Assembly: GCF_040537815.1 (NCBI RefSeq)
Contig: NZ_JBEWSZ010000005.1
Coordinates: 193,419 to 257,418, forward strand
DNA from: Mesorhizobium shangrilense
Lineage (GTDB): Bacteria; Pseudomonadota; Alphaproteobacteria; Rhizobiales; Rhizobiaceae
Length of the DNA stretch: 64,000 nucleotides
Direction: 5' to 3'
Shown: piece by piece, positions 9,936 to 20,029 of the stretch
Layout: every line of letters begins with the position of its first letter
Position numbering within the stretch: position 1 is the stretch's first letter
The notes under the pieces: generated by a model
Seen by the model: the letters and a program-made list of their open reading frames with translations, nothing else
Databases searched by the model: none
Told to the model about the DNA's origin: nothing
Program-made: the position numbers and the translations under genes

Positions 9936-11509
9936 CGCCCGGCCATCCGCTTCGATTGAACATAGAGCAGCCAGGTCAAGGGCAACGACATCGCCACCAT
10001 GATGAAGGCATAGGGCGCCGCCGACGCATAGTCGATCTCGCCGCTGTAGGACCAGAATGCCATCGCCAGCGTGCGGGTGCCGTTGGGCGCCAGCATCTGG
10101 GTCGCGGTCAACTCGTTCATGATGCCGAGCGCCACCAGCGCCATGCCGGCGGCGGCACCCGGCGCCGAGAGGCGGATCGTCGTCGACCACAAAGCCTTGA
10201 GCGGTGCCCGGCCAAGGCTGGAAGCGGCACGTTCGAGTTCGACCGGGGCCTGCGCGATCGAGGCCCGCAGGCTGACCAGGGCACGCGGCAGGAACATCAG
10301 CGCGTAGGCGACCAGGATGGTGAACAGTGTCTGGTAGAGCGGCATGGCAATGCGCACGGTGATGGTGACCAGGGCCAATGCCACGACGACGCCCGGCAGC
10401 GAGCCGACGATGTAGTTGCAGCCTTCCAGCAGGCGCTGCAGGCGGCTGGGGGCACGGATCGATATCCAGGCCATCGGCATGGCGGCGACGGTGGCGAGCA
10501 GCGCACCGGCAAGCGCCAGGAACAGCGTCTGGCCGAGCGCCAGGCCGATCTCGTCGAAACGCCAGACATCGGCGCCGCCAGCCACGAGCCAGCGGCCGAT
10601 GGTGACGAAAGGCACGCCAAGCGCCAGCAGCGAGGTGATGATCGGCAGAGCCATGCAGAGGATTGTGGCGCGTCCGAGTCTTGTGCGTTGCTGCTGGCGC
10701 GCCGCGCCGGAACCGACGCGCGCATAGCGCTCCTCGCCGCGCACCAGGACTTCCAGTGCGAGCAACACGAAACAGCAGGTGACCAGGACGCCGGCCAGCA
10801 TGTTGGCCGCCGGTCCGTTGAAGGTCGACTGGAACTGGTCGACGATTGCCGTGGTGAAGGTGTCGAAGCGGATGAAGACGTAGAGCCCGTATTCGGCCAG
10901 GAGATGCAGGCCGACCAGCAATGAGCCGCCACAGATGGCGAGCCTAAGTTGCGGCAGCACGACCCGCCAGAACACGCGCCGGGGCCCAAGGCCAAGCGCT
11001 GCCGCCGCATCCTCCAGGGCGGGGTCGAGGCGGCGCAGGGCCGCCGACACCGGCAGATAGAGGAACGGGAAATAGGCGATGACGGAAACCAGAACGCCGG
11101 CCCACAGGCCGTGCATCCTGGGCACCATGGTGATCCAGGCGTAGCTGTGCACGAAGGCGGGGATGGCAAGCGGCGCCACTGAAAGCCAGGACCAGATCCG
11201 GGCGCCCAGCAGGTCGCTGCGCTCGGTCAGCCAGGCCAGCGCCACCGATAGAACGATGGAGATCGGCACGGTCAACACGACCAGCAGGACGGTGTTGACC
11301 AGGAGCTCGCCAACGCGAGGTCGGAAGACCAGCGCCGCCACGGTTTCCCAGCCGGTCTGTACGGCGACCCAGATGATGAAGGCGAGGGGCAGCAGCGCGA
11401 ACAGCGAGACGAAAGCGGCGACGATCGCGATCCACGACAGCGGCCGGCGACGTCGGTCCGCCGTTCCCGACGGCAGGCTTGAATGTGCCAGATCGGCGGG
11501 GGACTGCAT
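9932..11509 (-). CDS. Ferric iron ABC transporter, fused permease (FbpB type)
   Basis: A permease of about 525 residues with roughly twelve transmembrane helices arranged as two homologous halves, the usual FbpB/AfuB design. Two docking loops are visible, [20 protein letters not shown] in the first half and [17 protein letters not shown] in the second. I prefer the ATG at 11507-11509, which has a GGAG about ten bases upstream; an in-frame start at 11563 would add a Pro/Gly-rich stretch that reads like untranslated sequence. It is separated from the binding-protein gene by a strong hairpin and overlaps the ATPase gene by 4 bp. Confidence 0.88.
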   Translation of the reverse strand: MQSPADLAHSSLPSGTADRRRRPLSWIAIVAAFVSLFALLPLAFIIWVAVQTGWETVAALVFRPRVGELLVNTVLLVVLTVPISIVLSVALAWLTERSDLLGARIWSWLSVAPLAIPAFVHSYAWITMVPRMHGLWAGVLVSVIAYFPFLYLPVSAALRRLDPALEDAAAALGLGPRRVFWRVVLPQLRLAICGGSLLVGLHLLAEYGLYVFIRFDTFTTAIVDQFQSTFNGPAANMLAGVLVTCCFVLLALEVLVRGEERYARVGSGAARQQQRTRLGRATILCMALPIITSLLALGVPFVTIGRWLVAGGADVWRFDEIGLALGQTLFLALAGALLATVAAMPMAWISIRAPSRLQRLLEGCNYIVGSLPGVVVALALVTITVRIAMPLYQTLFTILVAYALMFLPRALVSLRASIAQAPVELERAASSLGRAPLKALWSTTIRLSAPGAAAGMALVALGIMNELTATQMLAPNGTRTLAMAFWSYSGEIDYASAAPYAFIMVAMSLPLTWLLYVQSKRMAGR

Positions 11510-11617
11510 CAGCTCAGACGCTCCGCCGCCGCCCGGTGGCGGAAACGGTCGCGATGCCGCCAAGGCGGTTGGGAACGCAGCGTGTCGTCATTTGGCGAAT
11601 GCCATCTCGAAAACAGA

Positions 11618-11652
11618 GCGCTCCCGCGGAAAGCGAAATCCCGCGGGAGCGC
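11618..11652 (-). terminator. Intercistronic hairpin between the iron-binding protein and permease genes
   Basis: A perfect 12-bp inverted repeat, GCGCTCCCGCGG / CCGCGGGAGCGC, with an 11-nt loop. Read on the minus strand it is followed by TCTGTTTTCG, a weak T-rich tail. It lies 30 bp beyond the stop of the binding-protein gene. It parallels the hairpin after ugpB and probably lowers read-through into the permease genes or protects the upstream message. Confidence 0.6.
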
Positions 11653-11681
11653 AGTCGTTGCCCTTTTAGGACGTATGCTGG

Positions 11682-12689
11682 CTAAAGCAAGCCGGCCGCG
11701 GTCATCAGATCGGTGACCTTCTTGGAGTTCAGCGTCGTCGGATCGACTTTCGGCGCCTGCAGGTCGGCCAGCGGCACCAGCTTGGGGTTGGATTCGGCAC
11801 CCTTGCCGACAGCGTATTCGAAGGAATCGCCGGTCTTCAGCACCTCCTGGCCACCCTTGCCGGTAACCCACTTCAGGAAGGCCTGTGCTTCCTTGGGATG
11901 CTTGCTCGAGGCCAGCACGCCGCCACCGGAAATCGAGACGAACGCGCCCGGATCCTGGTTCTTGAAATAGTGCAGCTCGACGTTCTTGCTGTTTTCGCCG
12001 GTCTTGGCCTGATCGCCGAAATAGTAATAGTGGTAGATCACGCCGCCATCGATCTCGCCGGCATTGACCGCCTTCATCACGGTGCTGTTGCCCTTATAGG
12101 CGGTGAAATTCGTCTTCATCGCCTTTAGCCAGTCGGCCGTGGCGGCTTCACCCTTGAGCTGCAGCAGGGCGCTGACGATCGCCTGGAAGTCGGCGCCCGA
12201 CGGCGAGGCGGCCCAACGGCCCTTCCAGCTCGGATCGGCGAGATCAAGCATCGACTTCGGCAACTGGTCGGCGTTGAGCTTGGTCTTGTTGTAGGCAAAG
12301 ACGGTGCTGCGCGCGGCCACACCCACCCATTTGCCGCTTGCCGGCTGGAAGTCCTGCGGGACCTGGGCCAGCGTGTCGGCATCGACCGGCGCGAACAGGC
12401 CGGCGCTCTCGACCAGCGCCATGGCCGGCGAGTTTTCCGTCAGGAACACGTCAGCGGGCGAGGAAGCGCCTTCAGCGACGATCTGGTTGGAGAAATCGCT
12501 GTCGCCACCGTTGCGCACGGTGACCTTGATGCCCGTTTCCTTGGTGAAGCCTTCGGCCCATTCCTTGGTCAGGCTCTCGTGCTGGGCGTTGTAGACGATG
12601 ATGCCGGCATCTTCGGCCATCGCCGGACCGACGATCAGGCTGATTGCGAGCGCGGTGGCGCCGGCAAGGGTGGAAAGAGCATATTTCAT
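11682..12689 (-). CDS. Ferric iron ABC transporter, periplasmic binding protein (FbpA/FutA type)
   Basis: A 335-residue periplasmic protein. The start is the ATG at 12687-12689, with GAGGATTAC just upstream; it begins a signal peptide (MKYALST, hydrophobic core, cleavage after AMA near residue 26). An in-frame start 22 codons upstream lacks these features. The mature protein matches transferrin-like iron-binding proteins: an early IIVYNAQHESL block and a tyrosine cluster in YHYYYFGD, the place where FbpA uses adjacent tyrosines to hold Fe3+. It heads the minus-strand iron importer and has a RirA-type operator about 60 bp upstream. Confidence 0.9.
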   Translation of the reverse strand: MKYALSTLAGATALAISLIVGPAMAEDAGIIVYNAQHESLTKEWAEGFTKETGIKVTVRNGGDSDFSNQIVAEGASSPADVFLTENSPAMALVESAGLFAPVDADTLAQVPQDFQPASGKWVGVAARSTVFAYNKTKLNADQLPKSMLDLADPSWKGRWAASPSGADFQAIVSALLQLKGEAATADWLKAMKTNFTAYKGNSTVMKAVNAGEIDGGVIYHYYYFGDQAKTGENSKNVELHYFKNQDPGAFVSISGGGVLASSKHPKEAQAFLKWVTGKGGQEVLKTGDSFEYAVGKGAESNPKLVPLADLQAPKVDPTTLNSKKVTDLMTAAGLL

Positions 12690-12746
12690 TGCGTAATCCT
12701 CGATCTTGATGGTCTTGGGTCTGGCACGGCCGCAGCTATCAATACA

Positions 12747-12761
12747 TGACACCAATAGTCA
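12747..12761 (-). promoter_or_regulatory. Candidate RirA iron-responsive operator
   Basis: On the minus strand the sequence reads TGA-CTATTGGTG-TCA, an exact match to the rhizobial IRO pattern TGA-N9-TCA, with arms extending to TGAC/GTCA. It overlaps a TTGACT -35-like hexamer at 12757-12762. RirA binding here would block the promoter of the iron-binding protein gene when iron is plentiful. The motif is short, so the support comes from its position as much as from the match. Confidence 0.6.
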
Positions 12762-12917
12762 ACATTGGCAGGCTGCTTCAATCGGTCGCCGGGGCGAAAG
12801 AGCGATGCGGCGGCGGACAATTCAGCGTGATGAGAACGCCGCGACCATGGAATTGTCCGAAGCTGCGGTTTTCGTGACTTGCCCGCAGTTTGGCTTGGAC
12901 ATTATTTCGCCGGCCAC

Positions 12918-12943
12918 GTAACAAATCAGCGCCGAGACGCGAA
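12918..12943 (+). promoter_or_regulatory. SigF-type autoregulatory promoter
   Basis: GTAACA at 12918-12923 and CGAA at 12940-12943 are separated by exactly 16 bp. I recall GTAACC-N16-CGAA as the promoter pattern of Caulobacter SigF, a relative of the sigma factor encoded just downstream. Transcription would start near 12950, only about a dozen bases before the preferred GTG start at 12963. Confidence 0.6.
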
Positions 12944-12962
12944 AATCGGGGGAGTGACTCTT

Positions 12963-13514
12963 GTGACCGGCAAGGACGAGGCCGAGCTTTCCCGGCTGCT
13001 GCGGGCCGCGATCGCGGGAGATGAAAGGGCTTACGCCAACTTTCTGCACCGGGTTGCCATGCTCGTTCGGGGCTTTGCCCGGCGCAAGATCGTGCAGGGC
13101 GGAGTCGACCCCGAGGATGTCGTGCAGGAAACCTTGCTGGCCATTCATGTGAAACGGCATACCTGGCGCCAGGATGCGCCGGTGTTGCCTTGGGTCTACG
13201 CCATTGCACGTTTCAAGCTGATCGACGCGTTCCGGCGGCGCGGACGGCGCATCGAGATCGATGTCGACGATATCGCCGAGACGTTCGCCGAGCCGGAAGC
13301 GGAAACCGTCAGCGAACGCGATATCAACCGGGCGCTCGACAGCCTGTCGCCGGCGCAGCGATCGGTGGTCTCGGCGGTGTCGGTGGAAGGCCGTTCCATC
13401 GGCGAGACGGCAGCCAAGTTCGGTATCAGCGAGACGGCGGTGCGCGTGTCGCTGCATCGCGGGCTCGCCGCCATTGCCAAGCGATTTGGACAGGGGCGAT
13501 TCGGGCGGGAATGA
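12963..13514 (+). CDS. ECF RNA polymerase sigma factor, SigF-like
   Basis: A sigma factor of 183 residues. Region 2 is seen at about residues 15-80 (DERAYANF, DPEDVVQETLLAIH) and region 4 near the C-terminus (LSPAQRSVVSAV, a helix-turn-helix around GETAAKFGISETAVRVSLHR). I choose the GTG at 12963 because a GGGGGAG ribosome site lies 8 bases upstream and a SigF-type promoter would place the RNA start near 12950; an in-frame GTG at 12954 is also possible. The nrsF anti-sigma gene follows after 1 bp. In Caulobacter this pair answers to chromate and cadmium; the inducer here is not shown by the sequence. Confidence 0.9.
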   Translation: MTGKDEAELSRLLRAAIAGDERAYANFLHRVAMLVRGFARRKIVQGGVDPEDVVQETLLAIHVKRHTWRQDAPVLPWVYAIARFKLIDAFRRRGRRIEIDVDDIAETFAEPEAETVSERDINRALDSLSPAQRSVVSAVSVEGRSIGETAAKFGISETAVRVSLHRGLAAIAKRFGQGRFGRE

Positions 13515-13515
13515 C

Positions 13516-14154
13516 ATGAGGACCGACGATCTCATCAAGGCGCTGGACGCCGATGCCCGCAGCAAGACGATGCCTTTGCGCTCGGCCTGGTGGATTGCGG
13601 CCGGCGCGGCGGCCGTGATCGCGGCAGTCGTTTTCCTGCTGACGATCGGTCCGCGCCCGGACTTCATGGCCGCAGCGCATACGATGCGCTTCCTCTCCAA
13701 ATTTGTTTTCACCATCGTGCTTGCGATCAGCGCCTTTGCCCTGGTCCGCGCCTTGTCGACACCCGGTGCCTCGACGGGCCGAGCGGCCATGGGGATGATT
13801 GCCGCGCCGCTGCTCGTGGCCGCGGCCGTCATTCTGGAGCTGTTCGCAGTGCCCTCGGCCGACTGGGGCACGCGCCTTGTCGGCACCAACATGATGATCT
13901 GCATGACCTTCATTCCGCTGATCGGCATTGGCCCGCTTGCGATCTTCCTGTGGATGCTGCGCTACGGCGCACCGACACGGCCGGTGCTTGCCGGCGCTGT
14001 TGCCGGCCTGCTTGCCGGTGGGCTGGCGGCGACCTTCTATGCCGCGCACTGCTTCGACGATTCGCCGCTTTTCGTGGCCTCCTGGTACACGATAGCAATC
14101 GGCGCCCTTGCCGCGCTAGGGGCGCTGGGGGGGCGCCTCTTCGTGCGCTGGTAG
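13516..14154 (+). CDS. nrsF: NrsF/DUF1109 membrane anti-sigma factor
   Basis: A 212-residue inner-membrane protein with a short N-terminal cytoplasmic part (MRTDDLIKALDADA) and about six transmembrane helices. Cysteines occur in NMMICMTFIPL and AAHCFDDSPLF, matching the conserved cysteine places of NrsF, where they are thought to sense heavy metals or oxidation. It starts 1 bp after the sigma factor stop, so the two are made together and NrsF most likely holds the sigma factor at the membrane until the signal arrives. The partner assignment rests on gene order plus family. Confidence 0.88.
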   Translation: MRTDDLIKALDADARSKTMPLRSAWWIAAGAAAVIAAVVFLLTIGPRPDFMAAAHTMRFLSKFVFTIVLAISAFALVRALSTPGASTGRAAMGMIAAPLLVAAAVILELFAVPSADWGTRLVGTNMMICMTFIPLIGIGPLAIFLWMLRYGAPTRPVLAGAVAGLLAGGLAATFYAAHCFDDSPLFVASWYTIAIGALAALGALGGRLFVRW

Positions 14155-14314
14155 CGACAGGTGGGGATCGGGGCCAATAAACACCGATCCTTAATCATGC
14201 CGGCAATTGTTTGCCGGTTCGTGGTGCCGCTTACACCCACGGCGCAAGATTTCCTTAAAATCGGTCCGTCAAGATTTTATCGGAAGATACGATTGCGCTG
14301 GGGTGGCTCGGATC

Positions 14315-16282
14315 GTGACATTGCGGCATCTCTTCGGCTTGAGGCCTGACCGACAGGCATTGCTGGCGTTGCCGGTGGCGAGCTTCATCGCTGTCCTGGC
14401 GCTGGTCCTGTTGCGGCACCTCGACGTCGGCGCCGAGACCCTCAGACTCTGCCTGCAAATATCCTTCGCGGTGATCGCTGGCGCCGGTATCCTTATAGCC
14501 TTGTTCACCCGACGGATTTTCCTGGATCGCCGACAGATCGCCGAGGGCGAGCAGCGCTTTCGTCGGATGATGGAGGATTCACCGATCGGCATCGCCGTCG
14601 TCGGTCTCGATGGCCGCATTCTCAAGGCCAATTCCACCTTCGCCACCATGCTCGGCTACACCCGCGAGGAGATCGAGGCGCTGACCGTCCTGCGGATCAC
14701 GCATCCAGATCATGTGCAGGCCGGACGCGAAACGATGGAGAGCCTGACGGATGGAACGGCCAATACGTTTCACTTCGAAAAACGCTACCTCAGGAAGGAT
14801 GGAACGTCTGTCTGGGCCCAGCTTGCCGGCTCCGTTATCCGCGATACGGACAGCGGCCGGCCGCTCTATCTCGTCTCGCAGATCGAGGATATCGACGCGC
14901 GTAAACAATCCGAGGCGCGGATAGCCGAAGCCGAGACGCGCTGGAACTTTGCCCTGGCGGGCGCTGGCCAAGGCGTCTGGGATCTCGACAGGCGCAAGGG
15001 CGGCACGACCTATTCCGGAACCTGGGTGAAGATGCTGGGCTATTCGGAGGGCGAGCTCGACGGCGACCCAGATCGCTGGCTGACGATCCTCCACCCCGAC
15101 GATCGTGAAATGGTCGTCGAGGCCGACCGGGCCCATATCGAGGGCGAGACGGACTTTTTCGAAGCCGAGTTCAGGATGCGCCACAAGGATGGCCACTGGA
15201 TATGGATTCTCGACCGTGGCAAGGCCATCGAACGTGACGATGAAGGACGGTTAGTCCGGGCCATCGGCAGCCTCACCAACATCACACGCCGCAAGCAGGC
15301 CGAGGAAAGCTTCGCTATGTCCGCCGCGATGCTCGCCGGTGAAAAGGAACGGCTGCGGGTAACGCTTCAATCGATCGGCGACGCCGTCATCTGCACGGAT
15401 GCCGCAAACCGCGTAACCTTCATGAATCCGGTTGCCGAGAAGCTGACCGGCGTCGCGGGCTCCGACGCCCTCGGCAAGATGCTTGGCCATGTCTACTGGG
15501 CGGTCGACGAGGAGACGGGGCAAAGGATAGGCGTGACGCGGCCTTCAGTCAGTGGCAACACACCCTCGGACCCGAACAGCCGTGCGGTGCTCATCCGGCG
15601 CGATGATACGCGATGCAGCATCCGTCAGGTCGTATCGCCGATCATCAACGATCGCGGCGAGTTCTGCGGGCTGGTCATCGTTTTCCAGGATTTTACCGAT
15701 GCGCGTGCCCTGCAGCGCCAACTCGCCTATGCCGCTGCCCACGATGCATTGACCGGTCTCGCCAACCGATCGAGCTTCATCCGCGCCATGGAGGATCTGG
15801 TCGATCAGGCGCGCAGATCCGGCGCCGAGCATCAGTTCATGTTCGTCGACCTCGACCATTTCAAACTGGTCAACGACACGAGCGGCCATGCCGCGGGTGA
15901 TGCCTTGCTCAAGCTGGTTGCGGGTGCGATGCGTGCCGCGCTCGGTCCGGACGACATCGTCGCCCGTCTTGGCGGCGATGAATTCGCCGTCATCCTGAAG
16001 TCTGGTTCGGCCGCGAGCGCCAAGATCGCCGCGCGGTCGATCATCGATGCGATCCGGGGTCTGGGCTTCGTGTGGGATGGCCGGCCCCATCAGATCGGCG
16101 CCAGCATCGGGCTGGCCGCGATCCGCGCCGGCTGCGGCGAAGTCGACGAGATCATCGCGCTGGCCGATGCGGCCTGCTATGCCGCCAAGGCCGCCGGCCG
16201 GGGATGCGTTTTCGCGACGCCGGACGAGAATGATACAAGCCGCAATTCAGAGACGCCGAAGCCGCTGGCGGCGGCGTCCTGA
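14315..16282 (+). CDS. Membrane PAS-PAS-PAS-GGDEF diguanylate cyclase
   Basis: A protein of about 655 residues with two N-terminal transmembrane helices (about residues 15-65), then three PAS domains each followed by a PAC segment, and a C-terminal GGDEF domain. The cyclase signature ARLGGDEFAVI is intact, so it should make c-di-GMP. The third PAS carries a longer loop (EETGQRIGVTRP) like those of MHYT/EAL-linked sensors. I prefer the GTG at 14315; an open frame from 14207 adds 36 residues with no helix or domain. It is a stand-alone gene, 160 bp after nrsF. Confidence 0.88.
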   Translation: MTLRHLFGLRPDRQALLALPVASFIAVLALVLLRHLDVGAETLRLCLQISFAVIAGAGILIALFTRRIFLDRRQIAEGEQRFRRMMEDSPIGIAVVGLDGRILKANSTFATMLGYTREEIEALTVLRITHPDHVQAGRETMESLTDGTANTFHFEKRYLRKDGTSVWAQLAGSVIRDTDSGRPLYLVSQIEDIDARKQSEARIAEAETRWNFALAGAGQGVWDLDRRKGGTTYSGTWVKMLGYSEGELDGDPDRWLTILHPDDREMVVEADRAHIEGETDFFEAEFRMRHKDGHWIWILDRGKAIERDDEGRLVRAIGSLTNITRRKQAEESFAMSAAMLAGEKERLRVTLQSIGDAVICTDAANRVTFMNPVAEKLTGVAGSDALGKMLGHVYWAVDEETGQRIGVTRPSVSGNTPSDPNSRAVLIRRDDTRCSIRQVVSPIINDRGEFCGLVIVFQDFTDARALQRQLAYAAAHDALTGLANRSSFIRAMEDLVDQARRSGAEHQFMFVDLDHFKLVNDTSGHAAGDALLKLVAGAMRAALGPDDIVARLGGDEFAVILKSGSAASAKIAARSIIDAIRGLGFVWDGRPHQIGASIGLAAIRAGCGEVDEIIALADAACYAAKAAGRGCVFATPDENDTSRNSETPKPLAAAS

Positions 16283-16316
16283 TTTCGCGGAATCCGTTTA
16301 TGCCTGACTTGATGGC

Positions 16317-17195
<879 letters not shown>

Positions 17196-17249
17196 TACAC
17201 CGATCCCGTCATAAGGGCCTTTGCGGCCTGTTTTTGTGCGGTGCAAACT

Positions 17250-17283
17250 AAAAGGGCGGGGTGACTTCGTCTACCCCACCCTT
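17250..17283 (-). terminator. Terminator after etfA
   Basis: An 11-bp stem, AAGGGTGGGGT / ACCCCGCCCTT as read on the minus strand, with one G-U pair and a 10-nt loop. It is followed by TTAGTTT. It sits 30 bp after the etfA stop and before the dehydrogenase gene, so it would end most etfBA transcripts. Confidence 0.7.
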
Positions 17284-17312
17284 CACTATTTAATACGCTT
17301 TGCCAGAAAGCG

Positions 17313-18242
17313 TCAAAGCGCCTTTTGCAGTTCCGGCAGGATGACGAAGAGATCGCCGACGAGGCCGTAGTCGGCGACCTGGAAGATCGGTGCCTCCTCG
17401 TCCTTGTTGATGGCGACGATGACCTTCGAATCCTTCATGCCGGCAAGGTGCTGGATGGCGCCGGAGATGCCGACCGCGATGTAGAGATCGGGGGCGACGA
17501 CCTTGCCGGTCTGGCCGACCTGCCAGTCGTTCGGCGCATAGCCGGCATCGACGGCGGCGCGGCTTGCACCGACGGCGGCACCGAGCTTGTCGGCGACCGG
17601 CAGGATGACCTCCTGGAACTTCTCCGAGGAGCCGAGCGCGCGGCCACCCGAGATGATGATCTTGGCCGAGGTCAGTTCCGGACGATCGGTTTCCGACAGC
17701 TTGTTCTCGACGAAGGTCGACAGGCCGGGATTGGCTGCGGCCTGAACCGTCTCGACCGCAGCCGAACCGCCCTCGGGGGCTGCCTGGAAGGAAGCCGTGC
17801 GCACGGTGATCACCTTCTTGGCGTCGGTCGACTGCACCGTCTGGATGGCGTTGCCGGCATAGATCGGCCGCTTGAACGTGTCGGGCGAAACCACTTCGAT
17901 GATCTCGGAGACCTGTGCCACATCGAGCAGGGCGGCCACGCGCGGCGCGACGTTCTTGCCCGACGATGTCGCCGGCGCGATGATCGTGTCATAGCCACCG
18001 GCCAATGAAACGACGAGCGCTGCCATTGGCTCGGCGAGGTGCTCGGTGAGTTCGTCGGCTTCGGCGAGTAGCACCTTGCTCACGCCCTTGAGCTTAGCGG
18101 CGGCATCGGCCGCGCCCTTGGCGCCCTTGCCGGCCACCAGCACATGGACGTCCGAGCCGATCTGCAGTGCTGCCGAAAGCGCCTTGGCGGTCTGGTCCGA
18201 AAGCGTTGCGTTGTCGTGTTCTGCGATAAGGAGAATTGCCAT
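17313..18242 (-). CDS. etfA: Electron transfer flavoprotein alpha subunit
   Basis: A 309-residue FAD-carrying subunit that accepts electrons from acyl-CoA and related dehydrogenases and passes them to ETF-ubiquinone oxidoreductase. The FAD-binding C-terminal half is clear, with [12 protein letters not shown] and the [15 protein letters not shown] and [13 protein letters not shown] blocks. It begins 23 bp after the etfB stop. The order etfB-etfA is the usual one. Confidence 0.96.
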   Translation of the reverse strand: MAILLIAEHDNATLSDQTAKALSAALQIGSDVHVLVAGKGAKGAADAAAKLKGVSKVLLAEADELTEHLAEPMAALVVSLAGGYDTIIAPATSSGKNVAPRVAALLDVAQVSEIIEVVSPDTFKRPIYAGNAIQTVQSTDAKKVITVRTASFQAAPEGGSAAVETVQAAANPGLSTFVENKLSETDRPELTSAKIIISGGRALGSSEKFQEVILPVADKLGAAVGASRAAVDAGYAPNDWQVGQTGKVVAPDLYIAVGISGAIQHLAGMKDSKVIVAINKDEEAPIFQVADYGLVGDLFVILPELQKAL

Positions 18243-18265
18243 TTGTCTGTTCCTTTCCCGATCGC

Positions 18266-19015
18266 TTACAAAACGCCGGCTTCGTTCTTGAGCTTGTCGA
18301 CCAACTCGGCGACGCTCTTGACCTTGACGCCTGCCTTGCGGCCGCTCGGCTCCTCGGTCTTGATCACCTTCAGCCGTGGCTTGACGTCGGCGCCGTAGTC
18401 GGCCGGGCTCTTCTCGTCGAGCGGCTTCTTCTTGGCCTTCATGATGTTGGGCAAAGAAGCATAGCGCGGCTGGTTGAGGCGAAGGTCGGCGGTCACGATC
18501 GCCGGCATCTTCAATTCCACCGTCTGCAGGCCGCCGTCGACTTCGCGCGTCACCTTGGCATGATCGCCGTCGAGCACGATCTTGGAGGCGAAGGTTCCCT
18601 GCGCCCAGCCGAGAAGGGCTGCCAGCATCTGGCCGGTCTGGTTGGAATCATCGTCGATCGCCTGCTTGCCGAGGATGACGAGGCCGGGCTTCTCCGCCTC
18701 GACGACGCCCTTCAGCACCTTGGCGACGCCGAGCGGCTCGGTCTGTTCGTCGGTCTTGACCAGGATGGCGCGGTCGGCGCCCATGGCGAGCGCGGTGCGC
18801 AGGGTTTCCTGCGCCTGCTGCGGGCCGATCGACACGACGATGATCTCTTCGGCCTTGCCGGCTTCCTTCAGCCGGATGGCCTCTTCGACCGCGATCTCGT
18901 CGAACGGGTTCATCGCCATCTTCACATTGGCCAGTTCAACCGCCGAACCGTCAGCCTTCACGCGAACCTTGACGTTCGCATCCACAACCCGCTTCACGGG
19001 CACAAGGATCTTCAT
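18266..19015 (-). CDS. etfB: Electron transfer flavoprotein beta subunit
   Basis: A 249-residue subunit that binds AMP and forms the ETF heterodimer with EtfA. It starts [17 protein letters not shown] and has the family blocks [13 protein letters not shown] and [16 protein letters not shown], close to the ETF beta signature. It is the first gene of the etfBA pair. The 180-bp gap upstream, toward the rhomboid gene, should hold the promoter, though I did not find a clear consensus. Confidence 0.96.
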   Translation of the reverse strand: MKILVPVKRVVDANVKVRVKADGSAVELANVKMAMNPFDEIAVEEAIRLKEAGKAEEIIVVSIGPQQAQETLRTALAMGADRAILVKTDEQTEPLGVAKVLKGVVEAEKPGLVILGKQAIDDDSNQTGQMLAALLGWAQGTFASKIVLDGDHAKVTREVDGGLQTVELKMPAIVTADLRLNQPRYASLPNIMKAKKKPLDEKSPADYGADVKPRLKVIKTEEPSGRKAGVKVKSVAELVDKLKNEAGVL

Positions 19016-19195
19016 TTGCCTGTCACCTCTTCACGATAGTTGGGCGCGCTATAACAGCCTGCGCCCCTTCTGAGTTGTCGAAAGCCGACATTCCGGATGG
19101 AAATTCTGGTCTTTGACCGCCTTGGGCTGCGACGGAGACGTTTCCGTAGTTGCGGCAATCCTGCACGTCAATACAGCCAGAAGACTCAAATCGGT

Positions 19196-19999
19196 TCAGT
19201 CAGGACCTGGAATGCTTCCTCGGCCCCAGCGCGGCGCTGGTGGGGCGGGTGGCGGTTCGGTTGCCGGATCAGCGGCGGGAGGGCGCTGATCAACCGTTGC
19301 AGTTGGGACGTCCTCGTCAGCGGCAGCAAAAAGCGGCACGCCGCGGCTGCGCAGGACAAGCACCAGAATGGCTCCGGCGATGATGCCGCCGACATGGCAG
19401 GCCCAGGAGATCTGGTCCTCGCCACCGCGGGCGAACATCACGACCTGGAACAGGACCCAGAGGATGAGGGGGATGAAGGCCGGAATGCGCAGGGGAATGC
19501 GGGCAAAGGCGAGAACCCACACTTTTACCCGCGGGTAGAGGATCAGATAGGCGGTGACGACACCGGCGATGGCGCCCGAGGCGCCGATCAACGGTACTTG
19601 CGAATCCCACGCCACAAGGCTCTGGAACAGGGCGCCGGCGATGGCGCACAGCAGATAGAAGATCAGATAGCGGATATGGCCGAGCGCATCCTCGACATTG
19701 TCGCCGAACACCCACAGGAACAGCATGTTGCCGCCAAGGTGGAAGATGTCGGCGTGCAGGAACGCATAGGTGACGTAGCTCAGCTGCTCGGGAATCACCA
19801 CGAAGCGGGGATCCAGTTCCGCGGTGTTGTGGACGACGGACGGAATGAAGCCCAGGCCGAGTACGGCCGCGTTGGTGAAATTCTCGCCGCTGAGCGATGT
19901 GATGAGATAGACGACTACGTTGAGCGCGATCAGGCCGATCGTCACATATTGCAGCCTGATATGGCGAAGCCTGTTGCTGTCGTAGAGCGGGATGAACAT
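19196..19999 (-). CDS. Rhomboid family intramembrane serine protease
   Basis: A 267-residue membrane protein with six or seven helices. The catalytic dyad is visible: Ser141 in GASGA and His202 in CHVGG; the HLGGN block at 87-91 supplies the oxyanion-side residues. The last 40 residues are Pro/Ala-rich and probably cytoplasmic and disordered. Rhomboids cleave membrane proteins within the bilayer; no substrate can be read from the context. It follows the adenosyltransferase gene by 30 bp on the same strand and is likely the last gene of that run. Confidence 0.92.
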   Translation of the reverse strand: MFIPLYDSNRLRHIRLQYVTIGLIALNVVVYLITSLSGENFTNAAVLGLGFIPSVVHNTAELDPRFVVIPEQLSYVTYAFLHADIFHLGGNMLFLWVFGDNVEDALGHIRYLIFYLLCAIAGALFQSLVAWDSQVPLIGASGAIAGVVTAYLILYPRVKVWVLAFARIPLRIPAFIPLILWVLFQVVMFARGGEDQISWACHVGGIIAGAILVLVLRSRGVPLFAAADEDVPTATVDQRPPAADPATEPPPAPPAPRWGRGSIPGPD

Positions 20000-20029
20000 G
20001 AGTGCCAGGACCTGTCCCGCTCGGCAAAT

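Noticed and set aside
9936..10190. A possible N-terminal extension of the iron ABC ATPase
   Set aside because: This stretch lies inside the permease gene; the ATGA overlap at 9932-9935 gives a normal start.
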